64,000 nt of DNA, taken from NCBI RefSeq assembly GCF_029227915.1, contig NC_079877.1, forward strand, positions 13,329,351 to 13,393,350, in the 5' to 3' direction. The notes beneath the pieces were generated by a model. The model saw nothing but the letters and a program-made list of their open reading frames with translations, was not told the DNA's origin and searched no databases. Both the position numbers and the translations under genes were made by a program. This stretch comes from Hydractinia symbiolongicarpus. Its lineage: Eukaryota > Cnidaria > Hydrozoa > Anthoathecata > Hydractiniidae. Position 1 is the first letter of the stretch. Every line of letters starts with the position of its first letter. Below, in pieces: positions 47,267 through 57,844 of the stretch.

Positions 47267-47989
47267 GTAATATAAACTAGCTATAGTTACCACTAATGCG
47301 CCCCGAATTGCTAATAACGATTTAAAAAATACGAATTTAAAACGGGATCGAAATTTAATATGGAAAATAATGGATGTTTTATGTAACTGCGGAATCCAAA
47401 AGACTTGTGGATAAGCTTATTGCCCAGGGGAGAAATTATTAATAAAAAGCCCTGCGGCATGAAGATTTCCGTCATTAGCCTGAAAGATTCTGCAATTTGA
47501 AGTATAGACTTTGAAAAAGGAGAACAATGGGGTAAACAAATCATAAGTATCCTAATTCTCAATTATTATTGTCACTAACCTAAAATACAACGTAATAAAT
47601 AAAAAATTAGAAATAATTTTATTACATATATATATATTTTACTGGATATTTTAATAACTGATCAGAAAAATTCTTGAAATTCTAGGATACACGATTGTTA
47701 TGTATGAACTTGACGATTCGAGAACAAGCTTAATTTCAAGGAATTATTACTCAATTATTTGCCAATAAAATCCTTCAAAATTTACTCTCTTGTTAAAGAT
47801 TTTTCTAAAATGCTGATCGTGCATGGTTTGATAACAATTGATCTGAAAAAGAAAGTACATTTAAAAATAAGAAACAAGAATACAATTTTACCATTAAAAA
47901 GATACAAACCAATGCCATGAGATGCACAAGTATATTATATATATACTAGTCGATAAGGCCCGTGGAGAAATCCACTGAGGCAGGATAAA
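47267..47989. other. AT-rich sequence, no gene seen
   Basis: Possibly further remains of the Helitron-like element. A TATATA run occurs near 47620. Nothing else is recognisable. Confidence 0.35.
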
Positions 47990-48360
47990 AATGAGAAAGA
48001 AGCGCCATTTGAATTTTGATGACGTCAGCAACCCATTCACAAAAATTAGTACATTGTTTTCACGTTGCCTCTATTGTATAGAGCTTAAACTGCTGATCAA
48101 GAAAATGTATATGATCGTGTGGTTTTAATGAGCGGTTAATGAGATATAAGGGTTTTAAAACATTTTGCTGACGTCAGCAAAGACCCGTCAAAACCTTAAA
48201 ATTTATTTTCAGAAATTTTTATACCTGTTGCTGTCATCCCATAGATCTTGAAATGATGATCAAGAAAATGTATAGGATCATGTACTGAAATGGTTGCAGA
48301 GATATTAGAGTTTGAAGATTTTTTGATGACGTCATCAACCCGTCCAGTCCGAAACGGATT
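47990..48360. repeat. Imperfect tandem repeat of about 165 bp with TGACGTCA-like sites
   Basis: Units share ATGATCAAGAAAATGTATA, then GATCATGT or GATCGTGT, and a closing TGACGTCAGCAACCC or TGACGTCATCAACCC. Two full units and part of a third can be read, diverged by point changes. The first is preceded by a phrase, GGCCCGTGGAGAAATCCAC, which could be the start of an interspersed element. Confidence 0.6.
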
Positions 48361-48819
48361 TGAGGACCTAGGTTTGGAAAACTTACCCAAATTGGTCCCA
48401 GGTGGTCCCTAGTTACCCACGTGGTGAAAAAACATTGACGTCACCCCCTCGTTTTCAAGTTATTTGGCCTCAAAGTTTTAAGTGCACTGTAATGGCTTCA
48501 TTAATTTAATATAGGATATTGACGTTAAAGTAGTGTTATTGACGTCGCGCCGTAACGTCAGAAAACGTAACATATTAGACATGCATTTTTCGGCAACATC
48601 AAAGAAAAATGTACACATCCACTTTGCCTGTTACAGAGACACAGAACTGGCGTATTACTATATAGATAAATACATGCATATAAATTTAATCAAGATGGCT
48701 TTTGATATCATTGTTAAACAAGTAACCTATTAAGCAGGTGATACATGATTTTCAAACCTGTTGAGAATACAGGATTTATTTTGTTGAAATGGATTTATTC
48801 TGCCGAATCTAGGAATGCG
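48361..48819. other. Non-coding, no gene seen
   Basis: No recognisable gene. An isolated GACGTCA-type site recurs at about 48435, suggesting that repeat material continues. Confidence 0.35.
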
Positions 48820-48930
48820 TCCCGTCTTAAGACTGGCCAGGCCAATCTTCTGACAGTTACAATTAAATGGCCAGTCTTAAGACTGGACTGCCCAATCTTT
48901 GGACGTACATGTCCAATCTTAGAAGGATCT
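48820..48930. repeat. Palindrome cluster, CCAGTCTTAAGACTGG type (left)
   Basis: Repeated GTCTTAAGACTGGCC palindromes separated by CCAATCTT phrases, forming several overlapping hairpins. A related cluster lies at 50089-50203. Confidence 0.65.
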
Positions 48931-49600
48931 TTCCATTGCAACATCTAACAAGTAGCCTTTAACGTTCTTGCAAAAGGTGGAATAAGCGGTTTCGTTTTTT
49001 AGTTTTGATGGAGGCTTATTGAACAACTTACTAGCAAAATCTTGGAAAGTTCCTGATACAACCGATGGTTTAATACGGGTATCAGAGTTCCACAATGTTC
49101 TTGTGTGCACTTTAACATCTAAATGACATGTAGAAGGCCAGTATACTGAGTTTAACGCCTTATGTGTAGTTTTCAACAAGTTAAAATTTCTACGTTTTGT
49201 AATTGGTAACCATTTTAATTTATTAATATCTTCCAATTTGCAAAATCTACCAAAAACAAACCCGCATGCTACTTTCTGAATAGTAGTTTTTTCAGCTGTT
49301 TTTAGAAGGTGTATATACATAGTCGTTGAAATCGATTTTTGACATGACTAAGCTCTCAACCAGCTGTTTTCGAAGAACAAAATGAGTGTAGTTTTTCAGT
49401 TTACGTAGGCATGACAAAGTCCCGTAGCATGATGAAATAATATTGTTTAGGTGGCTCTCCCATGTAAGGTGTTCGTCAATTGTAATTCCAAGAAGATTAA
49501 AAGTTCGTGCTCTTTGTAAAGTTGAATTGTTGAACAATATGTTAGATGAATATTCATCTAAATTGTGCAATGCCGACAATCTACTCGATGAACACATCAT
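48919..49600 (-). pseudogene. LINE reverse-transcriptase C-terminal fragment
   Basis: On the minus strand, the frame from 49600 reads FNLLGITIDEHLTWESHLNN and continues through a YGTLSCLRKLKNY-type segment, the region after the YADD box of jockey/CR1-like LINEs. After a frame break at about 49300 a second frame carries the C-terminal LKWLPITKRRNFNLLKTTHK segment typical of such elements. The catalytic core is absent. The fragment lies between the two palindrome clusters and may be inserted in, or part of, the element they bound. Confidence 0.7.
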
Positions 49601-50088
49601 GTATTTAGTTTTGGCAGAATTAACACATAGCGAATTTGTTGTGGACCATATCGATAAACCATGTAAACTATTTAAGCATATTGACTGACTATGCTAGCTA
49701 GCTAGCTAGCTAAACTTCTCATCCAACGAAGTTATAAAGTTACCAGCTAGCTAGCTAGCTAACTAACAATATGATTGAATACGATCTATCTGATTCTTCA
49801 TATATAAACATTTTATTTTTAAAACTTGCAAACTGTATATAAATGCTAGCTAAATGTATAATATATGTGCCAGCTACAGCTTAACTACAATTTTTACGGT
49901 GTCCAAAAACTGGCCTGGTCATTTCAACTGTTTCAACAGTACCTTTAAATTCGTTTTTTGTGTAGATACTCCGAATATGATTTTTTAATGTGCCTGAAAA
50001 TGTTTGTTGGGCCTTGCAAACAACATAACTTGTGTGGCACATCCCTTCTTTAAAATCTAAAAGGCGTCTAAAGATGAGCCTAACATGG
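49601..50088. other. Non-coding with TAGC repeats
   Basis: GCTAGCTAGCTAGCTAGC tracts at about 49694-49765. No gene supported. Confidence 0.4.
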
Positions 50089-50203
50089 TCTCCTGACCAA
50101 TCTTGTGACGCCCTGCCCAGTCTTAAGACTGGCCAGCCAGTCTTAAGATTGGGCATTTTTATGTCAAAGATTGGGCACTGTCCCAAGATTGGGCAGAACA
50201 GAA
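50089..50203. repeat. Palindrome cluster, CCAGTCTTAAGACTGG type (right)
   Basis: Contains CCCAGTCTTAAGACTGGCC, CCAGTCTTAAGATTGGGC and further AAGATTGGGCA phrases. Together with 48820-48930 it flanks the LINE fragment at 48919-49600. Confidence 0.65.
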
Positions 50204-50553
50204 CAAATATACTCTTGAAGATAAATTCACGTGGGCTGTACCGACATTTAAGCACAATAAAAGAGGCAAACGAAGCTTCATATTACAAAGCTAGAGATAG
50301 AGAAATGTTCCTTCTAGCACAGTCGCGCACGCACATCGCGCACACGCATGGTTAAACCCAACAAAGTCCTGATCATCCAAGAACTAGTGGGGTAAGTCCC
50401 TAATATACTGTGTTGAGTCATGTAGTTCAAGGTAAAGTCCCTATCATACAGAAAATGAGTAAAAGGAGAATTCCCCTATAGAGTGATGACGTCGTCAAAA
50501 CAACTCTGTTAGTAGAGCAAGATGAAATTCACGGATAATTCATACAATAAAGA

Positions 50554-50844
50554 ATGATCACGAATACCGTGAAACAATTACGAGATATCGCTAAAAGCCG
50601 TGGATTTACGGGGTATTATAGGCTACGCAAGGTCGAATTAGTGGATATGTTGGAGAATGTACGAAAGACAGTTAAACCTATAACGTCCGAGGATATGGAC
50701 CTCTTCGAGAGACAGGAAATGGCGAAGACCCGTCCAACCATGGGGAGTAAAATCTGGGAATGGCACAGCTGGGTATTACCCTATCCGAGATGGACCTCTT
50801 CGAGATACAGGAACTGTCGAAAAATCGTTCGGCTGTGGGGATAA
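50554..50844 (+). pseudogene. SAP-like N-terminal segment of the Maverick polymerase
   Basis: The first 35 residues contain VKQLRDIAKSRGFTGYYRLR followed by KVELVDML. This is a helix-turn-helix-extended SAP-type pattern used for DNA binding, common at the start of cnidarian Maverick polymerases. It could instead be a separate small gene. The frame degenerates after about 50740. Confidence 0.65.
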
Positions 50845-50935
50845 GATGAAAAGGTGGTATAATTGGCTTGTAGACGTTGTTCCATAGCCTATAAAAGAGG
50901 GAGTCAAGAGAACCTATGCATCTTTCAAGCGTAAT

Positions 50936-51703
50936 ATGATGGGGCTCTATAATAGAACAGCCAACACGAGACCTACACTTCATGACGAGGTAGAAAAAGA
51001 GGCCGAGGAAGACCACCTCGAGGACATCCAAAAACTATATGATCAGCCAGAGCAAGACTATACACCTCAAGAACATCAGCATGCTCACCTCAGGACCTTT
51101 CGAAGTTTCTGCATTCCGGGTATAGGGGGAGCCGACGTAGAGGGGTATATGGGGATAGTGCAAACTAACATGAAAACATTGGTTAAGGAGCAAGTAGAAG
51201 ATATGGGATCAGCGAAGGTACAGTTGTCCCTATGGATCATGTGGAAGAAGAAAACAAACTCGCAGGAAGCTAACGACAAATACATTGATGTGATGAAGGC
51301 CTTCAATAGTAGTATGGCCTTAGTCTTCCAGGGTAGCGACGTAGACGACGTGCTGGATAGGATGTTCTCTCAAATCAAAACACATGTGGAACACCCGGCA
51401 ATACCCCAAAGCGGATTCATGATTAGTCGAATCATACACCTTGATGTAGACTTCCATAAGTTCTGTCTAACAAGAGGTTTATCATACATAGAACTACCTA
51501 ATTGGATAGCATCAAAGAAGGGTGTTATTAACCCAGTGAAAGAAGATAAGGAGTGTTTCAAGTGGGGCGTCATCGCATACCTACATCATGAAGAGATAGG
51601 AAGGAACCCGAATCGAATATCCCAGATGAGGTCCTACGTAGACCTGTACAATTGGGAGGATATAGAGTTCCCTACAAGCATCAAAGATATATCCAAATTC
51701 TAG
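50936..51703 (+). pseudogene. Conserved pre-polymerase region, 255 codons open
   Basis: A well-preserved open frame with no catalytic motif. It ends in a block with KEDKECFKWGVIAYLH and later LYNWEDIEFPTSIKDISKF. That block precedes the polymerase zinc-finger region in Maverick polymerases and a large group of related animal element proteins (the CFKWC...IEFP....DI.KFE pattern). It is therefore the N-terminal third of the polymerase and not an independent gene. An in-frame TAG at 51701 separates it from the next segment, which continues in the same frame. Confidence 0.8.
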
Positions 51704-51733
51704 AATAATAATAAGGACATTGCAGTAAACGTC

Positions 51734-52027
51734 TTGTACGTGACGAGAAAGAAGATCAATAGCCTGCGTCGATCGGAGTACAATATTATACGTAGCAGGC
51801 AGGTAAACCTTTTGCTTATCACCGATGATAAAAAGACCCACTACACAGCCGTCAAAAGTCTATCTAGACTCCTAGGCAAGGAGACCTGCAAGAATAGGAA
51901 TGCGATGCACTTCTGCCTGAACTGCCTAAAGGCCTTTCCTACAGTTGAATCGTGGAACAAGCACTATGGGTACTGCAAGGACCACGAGGCTGTTAACACG
52001 AAACTAACACCAACACGAAAAAGATGA
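51734..52027 (+). pseudogene. Cys/His region of the Maverick polymerase
   Basis: Contains NLLLITDDKKTHYTAVKSLS, then a zinc-finger-like C-x2-C-x12-H-x5-C arrangement (HFCLNCLKAF, WNKHYGYC). This is the usual lead-in to the 3'-5' exonuclease region in these polymerases. It ends at a stop in the region where the first exonuclease motif would be expected. Confidence 0.8.
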
Positions 52028-52193
52028 GTAAGCATGTACCATCTGGATGGTGTACCTATAGTACATTTGCCTATGGGGATGTACCGGACCCACTAACAGT
52101 GTACCGCGGTAAGGACTGCGTGACGACGTTCGTTGACCACCTGGAGGACGAGGTGAAGCGCCTATACTTTTCTATACCTACCCGCAGCAACCC

Positions 52194-52715
52194 ATGGCTG
52201 AACTGACAGGGGTGTTGAAAAGGGAACATGACGAGGCCACGCACTGCCACATCTGCCAAAAGCCGTTTGATGGCTGTGAAAATAACCGCAAAGTTCGAGA
52301 CTATTGTCACTATACGGGGCTGTATAGAGGTGCGGCGCATAGCTATAACCTCAAGTACAAGATACCTAGCCATATACCTGTGATATTCCACAATTTCTTG
52401 GGGTACGATGCACAACTGTTTATCCGAGAATTAGGTGAAAAATACGACACCCAGGACATTGGATGCATCGCTGAGAAAACTGAAAAATATATCAGTTTTA
52501 ATGTTAAAATCAAGGTATCGCTTGCAGGAGATGGCGAAACTTATAAGACCATAGAAATTCGGTTCATCGATAGCTGTAGATTCATGCCATCCTGGTTGGA
52601 TAAGTTTTCGAGCAACTTAATCGGGACAGACGCCGCCGGTATGAAATGTCATCAGTGTGCGGATAACTGTCTGGAATTCCATAGTATAGACGCTAGGTAT
52701 GTGGCAAAATGTTGA
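52194..52715 (+). pseudogene. Exonuclease region of the Maverick polymerase
   Basis: Contains HCHICQKPF, VRDYCHYTG, RGAAHSYNLKYK and IPVIFHNFLGYDAQLFIREL. The last is the exonuclease II motif of protein-primed polymerases, with Asn and Asp in place. After 52715 the frame shifts and the coding text resumes at about 52730 and 52924. Confidence 0.85.
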
Positions 52716-53295
52716 TGAAAAAATTGCGACTTGAATACCACGAAGCAACTAGACAAGGGAAAACTAAAGGCAAAAGTACCATCCATAGCCAGATTCATCG
52801 ACAAAGATGATACTTTCAGGCTGATGCTTTAAAAAGGTTATACCCGTATGAGTATATGGATGATTTGCAACGATTTGAACAGTTGGAGCTACCCCCAGGG
52901 GGGCATTCTACAGGAAGCTGAATTTGAAGGCGATCAGCGACAAGGACTATACCTATGCTAAAAAGGTATGGAATTGTATTGCCCCGGAGGGTGATGTAGT
53001 CACCATGGGCGACTATCACGATGTATATCTTACCACATACGTCCTGCTTTTGGCCGACGTTTTTGAAACGTTTCGGGATGTATGCTTGACAAACTACAAG
53101 CTCCTGCGCACTTTTACAGTGCACCCTGCCTGGCATGGAAGGCAGCACTCAAGCATACAGGTATTAGGTTAGAACTCCTTACAGACCCCGACATGCTTCT
53201 GATGCTTGAGAAGGGTATCCGTGGAGGTTTAACCAAGGTATAACCAAGACTAATAACAAGTATATCCAGAGGTTAAATCCTCCTACCTGCAGTAT

Positions 53296-54450
53296 TTGGA
53301 TGCCAACAATCTATACGGGTGGGCGATGTGTCAAGACCTTCCAACAGATGGCCTCAAATGGATCCCAAATGTCGAGGCATTTACAGAAAAGCAAATCGAG
53401 AAGCTCGTTATGGATAATAAACATGGGTACCTTTTAGAGATTGACATCGTCTACTCGGAGAGGCTGCACGACAAACATAATGATCTCCCGTTTCTACTGG
53501 AACGCAGGACGGCCCACAAAGTCGAAAAACTGGTACCTAATGTGAAAAACAAGCATGGATATGTGGTACATATCAGAGCCCTTCACGAGGCTATAAGGCA
53601 TGAACTTGAACTGAAGAGGGTGCACAGGGTCATCCAGTTTAACCAAAAGGCATGATTGAAGGGGTACATCGATCACAACACTAGGCTGAGAACAGCTGCC
53701 AAAAACGAGTTTGAGAAGGACTTCTACAAGCTGATGAACCTTTCAGTGTTTTTCAAGACCATGGAGAATATCCGGAACCACTACAATATTCAGCTGGTCA
53801 AAAACGAGGAAAAGTTTATAAAACTGGTCATAAAGCCAAATTTCAAGGGTGGAAGCCGATTCAGTAAGCACCTCCTGGGCGTTGAAATGGGCAAAACGGA
53901 GGTCAAAATGAACAAGTCGGTGTATATAGGGCAGGCAATCTTGGACCTGTCGAAGTTAATCATGTACAAGTTCCATTATGACTATATGCAGCATAAGTAT
54001 GGTAGCAAATTACAGCTATGCTACATGGACACGGACTCATTTGTTTACCATATACGAACAGAGTACTTCTACCGCGACATTGCACAAGATGTTAAGACAC
54101 GCTTCGATACGAGCGCGCATAGTAAGGACGATAACAGGCCTCTTCCTATTGGTAAAAACAAGATGGTCGTGGGTCTGATGAAGGATGAATTAGGTGGGAA
54201 AATCATGACTGAGTTCATCACCCTGAGAGCAAAAATCTATGCCTACAAGAGCCTTACAAAAGAGGGCGGTGATCGCAAAGCTAAGGGCATTAAAAGATGC
54301 GTGACCAAAAAGTCCATAACCTTCGACGATTATAGGCGATGCTTGGAGGAGGGCATTGATATAGACAAAAGCCAGGTATTGATTCAAAACAAGAATCGTT
54401 GGGTCTTTACGCAAGAGGTATCGAAGTTAGCCCTTAACAGGACGGATTAA
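53296..54450 (+). pseudogene. Polymerase palm and thumb region
   Basis: Open from 53296 except for one in-frame TGA at 53653. DANNLYGWAMCQDLP marks motif A. FYKLMNLSVFFKTMENIRN corresponds to motif B, where the usual N-N-S-x-F-G-K is altered to N-L-S-x-F-F-K. QLCYMDTDSFVY is motif C. TEFITLRAKIYAYK is the thumb block. An additional stop at 54448-54450 shortens the end. Confidence 0.88.
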
Positions 54451-54525
54451 AAAAAGCTTGTACAACCAGACCAGATCACAACACTAGCCCGTAGCCATTA
54501 CCACCTAGTTTGTGCCCAGAAATAA

Positions 54526-54860
54526 ATGGGAGTGTGTTTGTATATCGCTATACTTCTACCGTATGCCCTGATCGCATTTTTCTTTTTTCGATATCGCCGT
54601 ACAATAAAGAGAATATCAGATCTTGCAAGAGTATTCGACACGCCTCTGCAGAAACCTATAAGCAGATAGAGAAACCAATCGATAAACGTTTGAAGGGGGC
54701 CCTGCGTAAGGGCAAGGGGCACCTTTTACCGAAAAAATGTACAGAAGGGTTTGTCGACAAGGCCCCTGACGAGGCTATCGACAAGGCACATACTGGGTAC
54801 GTACAAAATGAAGTCCAAGAGAAGGGGAAAAGACTGACAGAGCACTGTCTACTCACGTAA
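54526..54860 (+). pseudogene. Small single-span membrane protein of the Maverick, frameshifted
   Basis: The ATG at 54526 follows the polymerase stop directly. The first 24 residues are strongly hydrophobic (MGVCLYIAILLPYALIAFFF), then a basic stretch (RYRRTIKRI) suggests an N-out or signal-anchor topology. That frame stops at about 54669. A second frame continues to 54860 as a Lys-rich hydrophilic tail with KKCTEGFVDKAPDEAIDKAH. I read the two as one gene with a frameshift near 54640. Function unknown; small membrane proteins are common next to the ATPase gene in these elements. Confidence 0.55.
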
Positions 54861-54936
54861 TCAGCTGGTATGCTAGCATGATCGGAAATATATTGGATAT
54901 TGACTTATTGAAGAGGATCCTATTATCTGGGATAGC

Positions 54937-55594
54937 ATGACGGTTTTCGGCATCCTTGTGTACTGCACTATTGGGTAGTGCTTACCGCCAATCCTGGTGG
55001 CAAGGCATACTGCGAGACATATGGGTAGTAAGAGGAATCGTGAAGGAACCGCATACAGCTATCCTTACAGGACCCACAAGCTGTGGCAAGACACAACGTG
55101 TCCTGGACCTCCTCGAGCAGGAGTAAAAAAAGCACTATCACAATATTGTCATACTGTGCCCTACTATACGGTGGAATACGACATACCCTCAGGCGGCCTC
55201 ACTCTGGAAGGATGATTACGTGGTCCTTATAGACCCTGAAGATGAGCTGTTTGTATAAATAGCAAAATTGTCCTCATTGCTGGCAGTTGTTCGTCATTGA
55301 TGACGTCATAGCCGATGAAAGCCTCGACAAACGTCGACAGTCCCTACTTGAATTGGCTATTTCGGGTAGGCATCGCAACATAGGCTTTGGCTACTCACGC
55401 AGTCGTATACAACTCTACCCAGGAACCTTTGGAGGCAGAAAAAAGCCTTGTTTGCATGGTACCCTCATGAGAGGAGTGACATGAGGATGATTTCCGATTG
55501 TTGGGATGATATCAAGGCTGAATTGAAAAAGTCAAAGCACGCATGCCTGTACGTGAGGTTGGAGCACCCTAGGACTTGGAAGATCCTCAGGTGA
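54937..55594 (+). pseudogene. A32-type (FtsK/HerA) genome-packaging ATPase, broken
   Basis: Would pump the element's DNA into capsids. The Walker A motif reads AILTGPTSCGKT at about 55055-55090. The Walker B strand reads LFVIDDVIADE at about 55281-55313, followed by RRQSLLELAISGRHRN, a block specific to the A32 group. The C-terminal part with LYVRLEHPRTWKILR ends at 55592-55594. The N-terminus is hydrophobic (MTVFGILVYC). Lesions: frameshift at about 54955, in-frame TAA soon after Walker A (about 55123), stop at about 55255, and a frame change near 55390. A 20-codon frame (54878-54940) overlaps its start with an ATGA junction. Confidence 0.85.
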
Positions 55595-55631
55595 CCATAC
55601 AAACAATCTACCTGAATAAATGACAAAAAAG

Positions 55632-56273
55632 ATGTCATCTCGAAAGGTTGTTATGGTGCTTGTCCTACACGTAGGAATCATATACAACGATTGTGGGGCT
55701 CCATGGTTCAAATGAGCTGATCTTGGTAGGTTTTTGGGTATTGAAAAGAGTGGAACATCATACAGAAATATTAAAGGACAACGTAGGGATAAACTTTCTC
55801 AATCATCCTCGTCCCGATTAGGTATGCTAGGAGGAGGGAAAAACGGGCATGATATATTTATTTCCGCCGAAGCTGTTACGGCAATCTTGGTTCGATGCAA
55901 AAGTTTGGATGCCAATAAAATTGCGAGGCGTTGCGGTATGGAAATTCAAAACATAAAGCTTTTATCCAAGGAGGAAGGCACCCTTTACAACATCCGAATC
56001 GCTTTTGACGGTGAAGATATGCTGATGCAAAATCATATTGATGGATATAGGATCGACCTGTACTTCCCGAGAGATAGGTTAGCGATCGAATGCGATGAAT
56101 TTGGACATGCTGATAGGGATATAGGTTATGAGGTAAAGAGACAAAAACATATCGAGCAAGCCTTGGGATGCACCTTTATACGATATAACCCTGATGCCTC
56201 CAACTTCTCCATTTTTCACATCATTAACAAGATTTATCGCTATGTGGTTGCTGAAATTAACTTAGAGGACTAG
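55632..56273 (+). pseudogene. MSV199-like protein fused to an endonuclease-like domain
   Basis: The N-terminal half contains ADLGRFLGIEKSGTSY and a GGKNGHDIFISAEAVTAILVR segment, the MSV199-type fold found in poxvirus, iridovirus and Maverick proteins. The C-terminal half has HIDGYRIDLYFPRDRLAIEC, then DEFGHADRD and CTFIRYNPD. This matches the D...E-x-D pattern of restriction-endonuclease-fold enzymes of the DUF559/Vsr type. Apart from one TGA inside the leader (about 55711-55713), the 213-codon frame is intact to 56273, making this the best-preserved gene of the element. The start at 55632 is chosen by analogy with the paralogue's MSS start at 56356. Possible role: cleaving host or competitor DNA, or processing the element's own DNA. 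Confidence 0.75.
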
Positions 56274-56355
56274 GTCTTAAACGGGCGCTAAGACTCCTGA
56301 TGGGCTATGAAATGACCACGGTGAAAACCTCTGGCTTAGGTTGATATAATACAAA

Positions 56356-56994
56356 ATGTCGTCGCAAGTTATGTTCAACACATGCGCAATCGAGACCCTG
56401 TCCAACAACCAGGATCAACTTATGTTTAAACGCGCAGATCTGGGACGTTTTCTTGGTATTGAAAAGGATAAAAATATGACGATACCTTCAGCACTCCTAT
56501 CTACCTAGTCCGAAATAGTAGGGTCCAAGGGGGGCCTTGGGCTGGGCCCACTTGGTAAAGCGAAAGATCAGCACGATGTATTCGTCACACTTGAAGAGGC
56601 TTTAGAGATCGTTCGCCGTTCCAGAAAGCCTAAGGCTGTAGGGGTCATCAAATGGCTGGCCAGAGCAGGTGTGAAAAAATTACAAGACGAACTTCAGAAG
56701 CATCGCCAGACCATCGAGGACAGGGATAGGGCCCTGGCTTTCCTCGGTGATGAAATTGAGGATAGGGACTACTAACTCATAGCACTCGGGGATGAGCTTG
56801 AAGATAGGGATGAACAACTTAGTGTTCTTAAGCAAGACAACTCAGAGTTAAGGCATAGGCATGTTCCACACCGATATCAATATGATACCGTGCTATGTGT
56901 GGTTGATAAAAACGATCCCCACGAGCGTGGAAAAAAAGGCATACATAAGCACTACATGATCCGATGCAAGTATAGGCAACTCATGCAAGAATAA
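56356..56994 (+). pseudogene. Second MSV199-like protein with coiled-coil tail
   Basis: 213 codons in one frame with two internal stops (about 56506 and 56773). LMFKRADLGRFLGIEKDKN matches the neighbour upstream. LGPLGKAKDQHDVFVTLEEA and RRSRKPKAVGVIKWLARAGV complete the MSV199-type domain. The endonuclease-like half is replaced by heptad-like repeats (EDRDRALAFLGDEIEDRD and a similar following copy), then a conserved C-terminal block starting RHRHVPHRYQYDT. A tandem paralogue of 55632-56273 with a different C-terminus. Confidence 0.8.
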
Positions 56995-57009
56995 GCACGT
57001 AAAAAGCAA

Positions 57010-57189
57010 TGTACCCTGATATGACCGCTAGGAAACCGGAATGCGACGATCCGAATGCAGTGCATGCCTGGTGCTTATTCAGGGACGATACCCTGGGCAT
57101 TGAGAATTATTACCTGAATCACTTCACGTTACCTGACGATGATACGCGGGATCTATTCGAGGGTATGTTTGATATTGATATGTCGTAAG
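57010..57189 (+). CDS. Small acidic Maverick protein, 59 aa
   Basis: An intact frame starting MYPDMTARKPECDDPNAVHA and ending FEGMFDIDMS. Acidic, without a membrane segment. Not recognised beyond its position between the MSV199-like genes and the next small ORF. Confidence 0.5.
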
Positions 57190-57308
57190 TAGGAGCTAAT
57201 TCTACTACTCTTACGGGTAGTAAAATTATCCTCACATCATATAGCATCAAGGCCTTATTTAGTGGTGGGTTCCCAACCCCTCCCTATGGGTATTGAAATA
57301 TCAAAAAG

Positions 57309-57587
57309 ATGGAAGCATACATAAAACAAAATCAATTTACAGTGAACTACGATATAAAAGTACCTGTGCTACATTGCTGTATCAAGACAGAGTCAGTGAC
57401 TGGATATTGCCCAACCTGCCTGGACAATTTTAGGTATCGAGGTGGAGTATACTACGAAGGTTTTGAATACCCTACCGACGAAGATCTTCTAAACAGGTTA
57501 GCATCAGGCAAAAAAGCATGGGGTACATTTGCAAGAAGCGAGATCGACGAGGACTTAGAGGATGATATTGAACGTTTAGAGCTCTAA
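57309..57587 (+). CDS. Small Cys-containing Maverick protein, 92 aa
   Basis: Intact frame. Contains VLHCCIKTESVTGYCPTCLD, a possible zinc-binding C-C...C-x2-C cluster, and an acidic C-terminus (EIDEDLEDDIERLEL). Family not recognised. Confidence 0.5.
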   Translation: MEAYIKQNQFTVNYDIKVPVLHCCIKTESVTGYCPTCLDNFRYRGGVYYEGFEYPTDEDLLNRLASGKKAWGTFARSEIDEDLEDDIERLEL

Positions 57588-57610
57588 ATCGTTGCGGTAA
57601 GGAGAATAAC

Positions 57611-57844
57611 TATGGCGCACTCTGTTACTAGGTCATCAAGGACAACGACTTGCAGCTATCGGATTTGGCTGACTTGGCAAGAATAGGCGACATACTCAAC
57701 TTTTCAATACCAGATAGACGATTGATTGATATTGATTTGGAAAATGAACCCAATGTAATTAAAGGCATCGTCTATGGGTACCCGTTCTACACCCAACATC
57801 CTTTGGACTATGTAAGGGATCCGAATGAAGATGATGACGAGGAT
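57611..57844 (+). pseudogene. Small acidic Maverick protein interrupted by a LINE
   Basis: From an ATG at 57611 a frameshift near 57630 leads into an open frame with LQLSDLADLARIGDILNFSI and an acidic run (DPNEDDDED). The frame is cut at the GAGGAT target site of the LINE. The same frame resumes after the LINE, from 59564, as DKIDLGELGELVKTF, and stops at about 59640. There it overlaps the end of the integrase gene on the other strand. Confidence 0.6.

Larger units (their letters stand above)
50554..54525 (+). pseudogene. Maverick protein-primed type B DNA polymerase, broken
   Basis: Replicates the element. It can be followed across the whole length in changing frames: a SAP-like N-terminal segment (50554-50700), a conserved region before the polymerase (50936-51703), a Cys/His motif (51734-52027), the exonuclease region (52194-52715), then palm and thumb (53296-54450). 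The motif with DANNLYGW (motif A region) and the CYMDTDS box (motif C, with its two catalytic Asp) are visible. Lesions include frame changes at about 50740-50900, 52020-52190, 52715-52920, 53100-53290, and in-frame stops after 51703, at 53653 and at 54448. The natural end is probably the stop at 54523-54525, directly before the next ATG. Not functional. Confidence 0.92.

Noticed and set aside
49881-50355. Overlapping open frames of 124 and 107 codons on opposite strands
   Set aside because: Both run through the palindrome cluster, so the frames are by-products of its repeats. No domain is visible.
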